Below, one piece after another: positions 55,017 through 62,061 of a DNA stretch of 64,000 nt (the stretch's first letter is position 1; each line of letters starts with the position of its first letter). Origin of the DNA: Comamonadaceae bacterium 2FH (GTDB taxonomy: Bacteria; Pseudomonadota; Gammaproteobacteria; Burkholderiales; Burkholderiaceae_C). The stretch is taken from positions 62,001 through 126,000 of the forward strand of contig SCMQ01000003.1 in assembly GCA_005503335.1 (NCBI GenBank), written 5' to 3'. The translations under genes and the position numbers were made by a program. A model generated the notes under the pieces. That model did no database searches and was not told the DNA's origin. It saw only the letters and a program-made list of their open reading frames with translations.

Positions 55017-56015
55017 ATGAAAAAAGCATGGAAACTGGCCCTGCTGGTGGCGGCCCTGGCCGGCAGCGCCCTGGCCGGCGCGCAGGAGATCCTGGCCAAG
55101 TTCGGCACCAGCCTTCCCGACAGCCATCCCCAGACCCTGGGCGCGCGCAAGTTCGCCGAACTGGTCGAGGCCAAGACGGCGGGGCGCATCAAGGTGGCCG
55201 TGTACTCGGCCGGCCAGCTCGGCAGCGATGTGCAGATGCAGTCGGCGCTGCAGGGCGGCACCCAGGAGTTCACCGCCCCCTCGACCGCCACCCTGGCCGG
55301 GCTGGTGAAGGACTTCGGCGTGCTGGGCCTGCCGTTCTCGTTCGCGAGCGAGAAGGAGGCCGACACCGTGCTGGACGGGCCCTTCGGCCGGAAGCTGCTG
55401 GCCAAGCTGCCGGACAAGGGCCTGGTGGGCCTGGCGTTCTGGGAGAACGGCTTTCGCAACGTCACCAACAGCAAGCGGCCGGTCACGCGCGCCGAGGACA
55501 TCGCGGGCCTGAAGATCCGAACCATGCAGAACAGCCTGTACATCGACATGTTCGGCGGCCTGGGCGCCAACCCCGTGCCCATGGCGGTGACCGAGCTGTT
55601 CACGGCGCTCGAGTCCAGGGCCGTGGATGCGCAGGAGAACCCCTACACCGTGGTGCACGCGCAGAAGTTCTACGACGTGCAGAAATACCTGTCGACCACC
55701 GGCCATGCCTACGACGCGCTGGTGCTCACGGCGTCGCGCAAGTTCTGGGACCGGCTCTCGCCGGTCGACCAGAAGGCGCTGCAGGAGGCCGCCGCCGAGG
55801 CCACCGCTTTCGAGCGCAAGACCAGCCGCGAGCTCAACGCCAGGCTGCGCGAGGAGCTGACCAAGCTCGGCATGCAGATCAACGAGGTCTCGCCCCAGGA
55901 AAGGGCCCGCATGCGCGACAAGCTGCAGCCGGTCATCGCCAAGCACACGGCCGGCGCCGGCGAAGACGTGGCGCGCGAATTCTTTGCCGAGATCGACAAG
56001 GCGCGCAAGCGCTGA
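55017..56015 (+). CDS. dctP: TRAP transporter solute-binding protein (second island, 3 of 3)
   Basis: A 332-residue DctP-family protein. The signal peptide is about 1-22 (ends LAGAQ). Mature start EILAKFGTSLPDSHPQTLGA, signature IAGLKIRTMQNSLYID with the binding Arg, then SRAVDAQENPYTVV. It is more distant from the other two binding proteins of the operon than they are from each other. It has no Q or M partner nearby and is followed by the ALDH. It may bind a different substrate and hand it to the DctQM at 49275-51069. Confidence 0.92.
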   Translation: MKKAWKLALLVAALAGSALAGAQEILAKFGTSLPDSHPQTLGARKFAELVEAKTAGRIKVAVYSAGQLGSDVQMQSALQGGTQEFTAPSTATLAGLVKDFGVLGLPFSFASEKEADTVLDGPFGRKLLAKLPDKGLVGLAFWENGFRNVTNSKRPVTRAEDIAGLKIRTMQNSLYIDMFGGLGANPVPMAVTELFTALESRAVDAQENPYTVVHAQKFYDVQKYLSTTGHAYDALVLTASRKFWDRLSPVDQKALQEAAAEATAFERKTSRELNARLREELTKLGMQINEVSPQERARMRDKLQPVIAKHTAGAGEDVAREFFAEIDKARKR

Positions 56016-56041
56016 TACCGAGCACCGCCTCGTAATCCCTC

Positions 56042-57481
56042 ATGACCTCCAAACACGACAACCTCATCAACGGCGAATGGCTGGCCGGCGCCGGCTACGC
56101 GCCCAACCTGAACCCCAGCAACCTGGCCGACGTGATCGGCGAGTACGCGCAGGGCGATACGGCCCAGCTCGACGCGGCCGTGCGCGCGGCCCGGGCGGCC
56201 TTTCCCGCCTGGGCCACCAGCGGCATCCAGGCGCGCTTCGATGCGCTGGACAAGATAGGCAGCGAGATCCTGGCGCGCAAGGAAGAGCTGGGCACCCTGC
56301 TGGCGCGCGAGGAGGGCAAGACCCGCGCCGAAGGCATAGGCGAGGCCGCGCGCGCCGGCGCCATCTTCAAGTTCTTCGCCGGCGAATGCCTGCGCGGAGC
56401 GGGCGAGACCCTGCCCTCGGTGCGCCCCGGCATAGGCGTGGAGATCACGCGCGAGCCTGTCGGCGTGGTTGGCCTGATCACGCCCTGGAACTTCCCCATC
56501 GCCATCCCCGCCTGGAAAATCGCCCCGGCCCTGGCCTATGGCAACTGCGTGGTCCTGAAGCCCGCCGACCTCGTGCCCGGCTGCGCCTGGGCCCTGGCCG
56601 AGATCATCAGCCGCTCTGGGCTGCCGGCCGGCGTCTTCAACCTCGTCATGGGCCGCGGCAGCGTCATCGGCGACGCCCTGGTCAACCACCCCGGCATAGA
56701 CGCCGTCAGCTTCACCGGCAGCCAGGGCGTGGGCAGCCGCATCGCCGCCGCCTGCGCGCAGAGCCTCAAGAAAGTGCAGCTCGAGATGGGCGGCAAGAAC
56801 CCCCAGGTCGTGCTCGACGACGCCGAGCTGGCCCAGGCCGTCGAGCTCAGCGTGCAGTCCGCCTTCTATTCCACCGGCCAGCGCTGCACCGCTTCGAGCC
56901 GCCTGATCGTCACCGAAGGCATCTACCCCAAATTCGTGCAAGCCATGCAGGAGCGCATGGCGAAGATCAAGGTCGGCGACGCGCTGGCCCAAGGCACCGA
57001 CGTCGGCCCCGTGGCCAGTCTGAGCCAGCTCGAGCAGGACCTGAGCTACATCGAAATCGGCCAGGGCGAAGGCGCGCTGCTGGCCGCCGGTGGCGAGCGG
57101 CTCAAGCTCGCCACCGACGGCTACTACATGACGCCCGCGCTGTTCAGCGAAAGCAGCCAGGACATGCGCATCAACCGCGAGGAGATCTTCGGGCCGGTGG
57201 CCAGCATCATCCGGGTCAAGGACTATGAAGCCGCACTGGCCTGCGCCAACGACACGCCATTCGGCCTCTCGGCCGGCATCGCCACCAGCAGCCTCAAATA
57301 CGCCACGCACTTCAAGCGCCACAGCCAGGCCGGCATGGTGATGGTGAACCTGCCCACGGCCGGGGTGGACTACCACGTGCCGTTCGGCGGGCGCAAGGGT
57401 TCGAGCTACGGACCGCGCGAGCAGGGCCGCTATGCCCAGGAGTTCTTCACCACGGTGAAGACGGCCTACACGTTGGCTTGA
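56042..57481 (+). CDS. Alpha-ketoglutaric semialdehyde dehydrogenase-type ALDH, copy 2
   Basis: A 479-residue aldehyde dehydrogenase with Cys282, Glu248 and Asn150 as in copy 1 (40871-42310). The proteins differ at about twelve positions (for example Ser3, Lys4, Ala17, Thr40) and the DNA is identical over roughly the last 350-400 bp before the final 90. It terminates the LysR operon and would oxidise the semialdehyde made by the AraD-like enzyme. Like copy 1 it is followed by a member of the large interspersed repeat and a convergent gene. Confidence 0.92.
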   Translation: MTSKHDNLINGEWLAGAGYAPNLNPSNLADVIGEYAQGDTAQLDAAVRAARAAFPAWATSGIQARFDALDKIGSEILARKEELGTLLAREEGKTRAEGIGEAARAGAIFKFFAGECLRGAGETLPSVRPGIGVEITREPVGVVGLITPWNFPIAIPAWKIAPALAYGNCVVLKPADLVPGCAWALAEIISRSGLPAGVFNLVMGRGSVIGDALVNHPGIDAVSFTGSQGVGSRIAAACAQSLKKVQLEMGGKNPQVVLDDAELAQAVELSVQSAFYSTGQRCTASSRLIVTEGIYPKFVQAMQERMAKIKVGDALAQGTDVGPVASLSQLEQDLSYIEIGQGEGALLAAGGERLKLATDGYYMTPALFSESSQDMRINREEIFGPVASIIRVKDYEAALACANDTPFGLSAGIATSSLKYATHFKRHSQAGMVMVNLPTAGVDYHVPFGGRKGSSYGPREQGRYAQEFFTTVKTAYTLA

Positions 57482-57512
57482 GGGGCAGACTTTAGAGGGG
57501 AGCGCAGCGGCG

Positions 57513-57820
57513 CGCGGCAAAGGCGTGCACGGGCAGGCCGCAGCGCTTCAATGAGGGCGGTCGACGCCTTGCGTCGACTCCCCTGCGATGCTCGGTCTGG
57601 CGGCCCGCCGCATAACTCACTGCGCGATCTGCGATCGCTCCGTTCAGACAAATGCGGCAAGTCAGTTGACGAAGCGCGCTGCGCGCGCGGCCGCCAGCCC
57701 TGCGCTTCTCGGCGCCCTCAAGGCGCGCTGCAACCTGCCCGCGCACGCCTTTGCAGAGGCGATGTTGGCGCGCCAATGGCCACGAGCGCTGCATCGTCGC
57801 TTTGTCGCGGCGCGAGGTGC
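57513..57820 (+). repeat. Interspersed pseudo-palindromic repeat, copy C (internally deleted)
   Basis: This lies in the 387-bp gap between the convergent ALDH copy 2 and aconitase genes. From GGCAAAGGCGTGCACGGGC onward it matches the first half of copy A in the same orientation through CACGCCTTTGCAGAGGC and TGTTGGCGCGCCAA. It then jumps to the terminal GCGAGGTGC of the family near 57820. It is about half the length of copy B. No gene is visible in the gap. Confidence 0.82.
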
Positions 57821-57868
57821 GACGCGTGCGAGGCGGTGCGAACGGGTTCATGACCAGGCTGCGCGCGT

Positions 57869-59866
57869 TCAGGCCAGCGGCGTCACGCCCGCGCGCACGC
57901 GTTCCTGCAGCGCCTGGAACGAGATCAACTCGCCGGCCAGCGCGCTGGCCATCACCGTGGGCGGGCTGGCCAGCCAGACCTGTCCGGGTCCGGAGCGGCC
58001 GGGGAAGTTGCGGTTGATCGCGCTCACCGTGACCTGGCCGGCCTCGGTGGACGAGCCTGGCCCGCAATTGGCGCAGGCGCCGCAGGAGGGCTGGAGCATG
58101 CGCGCGCCCGCGGCCGCGAAGGTCTTGTCGTAGCCGCGCGCGATGCAGTAGTCGCGCACGGCCGTGGTGCCGTACTGCAGGTAGAGCTGCACCCGGGGCG
58201 GCACGGTCAGGCCCTGGGCCAGGCCCCAGGCCAGCACTTCATGGTAGTGGTCGAAATCCTCGCGCTTGCCGGCCGTGCAGGAGCCGCCGTAGGCGATGTC
58301 CACCTTTACCGGCTGGTCCAGCCGGTCCAGCGCCAGGCCGTTGCCCGGGTCGCCCGGCGCGGCCACCATGGGCGAGAGCCGGGCGCAGTCGACCTCTATC
58401 TCCTCGGCGTAGCGGGCGCCGGGGTCACTGGCCATCCAGGGCTCGAGCTGGAAGTCGATGCCGCGCCTCTGCTTGAGAAAGCGCAGGGTCTCGGCATCCG
58501 GCGCGACCAGGCCGGTGAGACCACCCAGCTCGGCCGTCATGTTGGTCAGGGTCGCGCGCTCGTCGGTGGACAGCTGGGCGAGCGCGCTGCCGCAGAACTC
58601 GAACACCTTGCCGACACCGCCGCCGGCGCGAATCCTGGGGCTGGCCAGTAAATGCAGGACGATGTCCTTGGCCGTGAGGCCGGCGGGTAGCGGGCCCTTG
58701 AGCTCGACGCGCAGCGACTCGGGCATGGTCATGCGCACGGCGCCGGTGGCGAAGGCGTTGGCCATGTCGGTGGTGCCGACGCCGAAGGCCACGCAGCCCA
58801 GGGCGCCGCTGTGCGGGGTATGCGAATCGGTGCCGACCACCAGCTGGCCGGGCAGGGCGTAGTGCTCGGCCATCATGGCGTGGGAGATGCCGGCCACGTT
58901 GCGGCCGTCGTCCAGCGCGGCTTCTGCCTCGGTCAGCGTGCGGTGCAGCCGCAGGCCGTAGCGCGCCGCGAAGTCGCGCTGCGCCTGGCACATGGCCAGC
59001 ATGTTCGGGACCAGGCCGTTGCGCACATGGGCCGGGCTGGTGGCCACGTAGGAGGTGTGGTCCTCGAACACCACGATTCGCTCGGGCTCGTGCAGCACCA
59101 GCGGCTGGCCGAAGCTGCTGTGCAGCATGTGGGCCGCCATGCCGGTGTAGTACTCGTGGATGAAGCGCCAGTCTGCGCGCACGAAGGCGCCTTCGCCGGG
59201 AGCGGGGTCGGTGCTGGTCAGCGTTGTCCGCAGCGCATGGCGGGCGACGATCTTCTCGAACAGGGTTTGAGGCTGGGCTTGCGGCCCGGGCGTCGCGGCC
59301 ATGACCTGGCGCAGTTGCTGCTGGCCGAAGCCCAGCAGGCCGCCGCTTCTCAGGATGGCGGCGGCCAGTGCGTCGCGGCCGGCCACGAGTTCCTCTAGGG
59401 CGATGGCCTCACCGCGCTGTATGCGCTCGACGAGGCCCAGGTCGGTCGAGGTGAACAGGCCGATGTTGTCGGCGTTCTGGCGGTAGATGCGTTCGAAGCT
59501 CTCGGCGATCACCAGGCGTATGCCGGCCAGCTTCTCGGCCGCCGGGCTGTGCTCGCGCGAGGAGCCCTTGCCGTAGCGCCGGCCGGCGACGATCACGCTG
59601 AAGCCGCCGGCGCGCAGGGCGTCGGGGCCAATCGGCTGCTGCTCGCCGGCCTTGAAGCCGGCGTGGGCATAGCGGCCCAGTTTCTCGTCGTAGTGGCTGA
59701 GGATGGCGACCGGCGTGATCTCGTCGGTCGAGACGTCGTCGCGCAGCGGAGCGGCCTCGGCGAGGCCGAGGCGCTGGCCCTCGAGCTGGGCGGTGACCCG
59801 CGCCGGGTCGGCGCAAAGGAACAGCAGGCGGCCGGGCAAGGCCAGGGTGGACGAGGGGGCGGTCAT
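57869..59866 (-). CDS. Aconitase-family hydratase with swivel domain first
   Basis: A 665-residue fused hydro-lyase. Residues about 30-175 form the LeuD/aconitase swivel domain (DDVSTDEITPVAILSHYD, YGKGSSREHSP at 98-108). Residues about 200-665 form the LeuC-type [4Fe-4S] domain, starting TLFEKIVARHALRTT, with VVGTDSHTPHSGALG, the cluster Cys in GGSCTAGKRED and the pair in SCGACANCGPGS. This order is the reverse of AcnA and like AcnB without its HEAT domain. It could be an aconitase, isopropylmalate-type or specialised hydratase; the substrate is unknown. The ATG at 59866 (MTAPSSTLAL) is preferred to one 47 codons upstream. It is convergent with ALDH copy 2. Confidence 0.88.
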   Translation of the reverse strand: MTAPSSTLALPGRLLFLCADPARVTAQLEGQRLGLAEAAPLRDDVSTDEITPVAILSHYDEKLGRYAHAGFKAGEQQPIGPDALRAGGFSVIVAGRRYGKGSSREHSPAAEKLAGIRLVIAESFERIYRQNADNIGLFTSTDLGLVERIQRGEAIALEELVAGRDALAAAILRSGGLLGFGQQQLRQVMAATPGPQAQPQTLFEKIVARHALRTTLTSTDPAPGEGAFVRADWRFIHEYYTGMAAHMLHSSFGQPLVLHEPERIVVFEDHTSYVATSPAHVRNGLVPNMLAMCQAQRDFAARYGLRLHRTLTEAEAALDDGRNVAGISHAMMAEHYALPGQLVVGTDSHTPHSGALGCVAFGVGTTDMANAFATGAVRMTMPESLRVELKGPLPAGLTAKDIVLHLLASPRIRAGGGVGKVFEFCGSALAQLSTDERATLTNMTAELGGLTGLVAPDAETLRFLKQRRGIDFQLEPWMASDPGARYAEEIEVDCARLSPMVAAPGDPGNGLALDRLDQPVKVDIAYGGSCTAGKREDFDHYHEVLAWGLAQGLTVPPRVQLYLQYGTTAVRDYCIARGYDKTFAAAGARMLQPSCGACANCGPGSSTEAGQVTVSAINRNFPGRSGPGQVWLASPPTVMASALAGELISFQALQERVRAGVTPLA

Positions 59867-60070
59867 GGGGCGATGGTGGCGTCGCCGGCCGGCGGCGGCA
59901 AGCGCCGAGGCGGCACAGGGGGCATCGCGGAACGCGAGCGCCCCGAGGCCTGCGACCCTGACGGCCTCAGGGTGATTCTGGGGACAACCCGGCCCGCACG
60001 GAACCAAGGCCTGCGCGCCCGGTCAAATGACTGCCAGTTGGCATGTTGGCTATCCATAGGAGGTGCAATC

Positions 60071-60433
60071 ATGAAACTGAGACATTGGCAGGACTTGGTC
60101 AACGCCTTGTTGGGCGTCTGTCTGATTCTGTCTCCCTGGGCTCTGGGCTTCGACGGCATGACGATGGCGATGTCGAACGCGGTCGTGATCGGCCTGGCCC
60201 TGATCGCCGCGGCGCTGGGCGCGATCTTCGTGCCGCGCGCCTGGGAAGAATGGACGGAGGGCGTCCTTGGCCTCTGGATGCTGGTCTCGCCCTGGGTGCT
60301 GGATTTCGCGATGCATCGCGAAGCCATGCTCAGCGCGGTCGTGATCGGCATCGCGGTCGCGGCGCTGGCGCTCTGGACCTTGTTCACCGACAAGGAATAC
60401 AGCGCCTGGTGGCACGACAAGATCGCGCACTGA
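60071..60433 (+). CDS. SPW-repeat membrane protein
   Basis: A 120-residue integral membrane protein with four hydrophobic segments and two SPW motifs, LILSPWALGF (near 18-27) and MLVSPWVLDF (near 75-84), the hallmark of the SPW repeat family, whose function is unknown. The AGGAGG ribosome site is strong. It is a single gene, divergent from the aconitase-family gene across 204 bp and convergent with the RND efflux genes. Membrane topology with a cytoplasmic Trp/His-rich tail is inferred. Confidence 0.9.
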   Translation: MKLRHWQDLVNALLGVCLILSPWALGFDGMTMAMSNAVVIGLALIAAALGAIFVPRAWEEWTEGVLGLWMLVSPWVLDFAMHREAMLSAVVIGIAVAALALWTLFTDKEYSAWWHDKIAH

Positions 60434-60472
60434 GCATGCGACGTCGCAACTAGAAGAAGAAAAAGAGGAGAA

Positions 60473-60509
60473 AAAGCACCGTGGTCCGCCGAGCGGGGCG
60501 CGGTGCTTT
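60473..60509 (-). terminator. Rho-independent terminator of the RND efflux operon
   Basis: On the minus strand the arms AAAGCACCG and CGGTGCTTT (plus positions 60501-60509 and 60473-60481) pair over 9 bp, with an inner CCGC/GCGG stem in the loop. They are followed by a T-rich run (TTTTTCTCC then TTTTTC). It lies about 90 bp after the outer-membrane factor gene. On the plus strand it follows the SPW gene but lacks a long T-run. Confidence 0.75.
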
Positions 60510-60598
60510 GGTGCGCCCAACGCGGAGGGCGGCTTTCCAGGCAGCGAGGACCGGGGGTCTATTGCCTTCTGGGCAGGGCCGGGTGGTCGATCGGCGAG

Positions 60599-62050
60599 TC
60601 AGTTTGAGCGCGTGGCCAGCAGCCTGTGATGCGGCGTGTCGCCGACTTTGCTTGCCGCGTCCCAGCCGCCGCCGAGGGCGCGGATCAGAGCCACGGAGGC
60701 CTGATACTGGGCGGATTTCACCTGCAGCGCCTGGCGCCGGTTGCGCAGTTCGCTGCGCCGCGCGTCGAGCAGCTCGAGCTGGCTGACCAGGCCGTTGCGG
60801 TAGCGTGAGTCGGACAGCACCGTGGCGCGGGTCGCCGAGGCCACGGCTTGGGCCTGGGCTTCGGCCTGCTCCTCCAGCAGGCGCAGTGAGGAGAGCTGGT
60901 CTTCCACTTCCCGGAACGCCACCAGCACCTGGCCGCGATAGCTGGCCAATGCGGCGTCCAGCTGGGCCTGGGCGCCTTGCACGCCGGCTTCGCGGCGACC
61001 GCCATCCAACAGCGGAAGAGAGAGCAGGGCGCCGACGCTCCAGGCGCGCGCCGACCATTTGAACAGGTCGCCGAGCTCGGGCGAGGCGTAGCCGCCCGCG
61101 GCCGTGAGCGAAACGCTGGGAAACCACGCCGCCTTGGCCACGCCCACGCGCGCCTGCGCGGCAAGCATCGCGCTTTGGGCGGCCGATACATCGGGCCGGC
61201 GTGCCAGCACCGTGCCGGGGATACCGGGCGGAACCACGGGCAGGGCCGTGGTCCAGTCCGTCACACTCAGCGTGAAGTTCGAGGCCGCATCGCCTGCCAG
61301 CACGGCCAGCGCATGCTCGAGTTCGGCGCGTCGCCGGTCCAGTGCCAGCGCTTCGGACTCGGTGGACGCCAGTTCGGTTTGCACGCGCGCCACATCGAGT
61401 TCCGCGATGTCGCCGGCCTGGTAGCGGCGCTGCGTCAGCTGCAGGGTGTTGCGGTAAGCCGCCACCGTTTCGCGCACCAGGGTACGCTCGGTTTCCAGCG
61501 CACGCAGCGCAAGATAGGTTTGCGCCACGTCGGCTTGCACCAGCAGGCGCGTGCTTTGCAGCAAGGCCTCGCGCGCCTGGGCGTCGAGCGCCGCGGCGTC
61601 GCTGGCGCGCGCCAGCCTGCCGAACAAGTCGATCTCGTAGGACAGGCTGGCACCGGCGCTCGTCAGCGTGGTGGGCGTGGCGCCGCTCACGGTGCCGGCG
61701 CCGGCCTGGCGCGTGGCACCGGCGCCCACGCCGATCTGCACCGATCGGTCGGCATCGGTGCTGCGCACCAGGGCGCGCGCCTGCGCCAGCCTGGCCGCCG
61801 CTTCATGGATGCTGGTGTTGTTGAGGCTGGCCCGCTCCACCAGGCTGTCCAGCACCGGGTCGGCGAAGGCCTTCCACCAGGTGCCGCGATCCTGGGCCTC
61901 GGCCGGTGCGGCGACGGTCCAGCGTTCGCCGCTTTCCTTGAAGCGCGCGGGCGGCGGGGTTTGCGGGGGCAGCTCGGGCGGCGTGCTGGCACAGCCAGCC
62001 AGCAGCAGGGCGGCGGCCAGGGGCAGCAGGGCAAGCTTGAAGACTTTCAT
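60599..62050 (-). CDS. RND efflux outer-membrane factor (OprM/NodT-type lipoprotein)
   Basis: A 483-residue outer-membrane channel of the TolC/OprM family. The lipoprotein signal ends in LLLAGCAS (lipid-modified Cys near 20). Two OEP repeats follow: the first with YEIDLFGRLARASDAAALDAQA, the second with LLSLPLLDGGRREAGVQGAQAQLDAALASY, plus the coiled-coil helix RYQAGDIAELDVARVQTELAS. It connects the inner-membrane pump to the outside. Its start lies 11 bp after the pump gene stop, so the two are co-transcribed. The ATG at 62050 is chosen by the lipoprotein signal; a longer frame continues into the pump gene in another frame. Confidence 0.95.
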   Translation of the reverse strand: MKVFKLALLPLAAALLLAGCASTPPELPPQTPPPARFKESGERWTVAAPAEAQDRGTWWKAFADPVLDSLVERASLNNTSIHEAAARLAQARALVRSTDADRSVQIGVGAGATRQAGAGTVSGATPTTLTSAGASLSYEIDLFGRLARASDAAALDAQAREALLQSTRLLVQADVAQTYLALRALETERTLVRETVAAYRNTLQLTQRRYQAGDIAELDVARVQTELASTESEALALDRRRAELEHALAVLAGDAASNFTLSVTDWTTALPVVPPGIPGTVLARRPDVSAAQSAMLAAQARVGVAKAAWFPSVSLTAAGGYASPELGDLFKWSARAWSVGALLSLPLLDGGRREAGVQGAQAQLDAALASYRGQVLVAFREVEDQLSSLRLLEEQAEAQAQAVASATRATVLSDSRYRNGLVSQLELLDARRSELRNRRQALQVKSAQYQASVALIRALGGGWDAASKVGDTPHHRLLATRSN

Positions 62051-62061
62051 GGTCGAACTCC

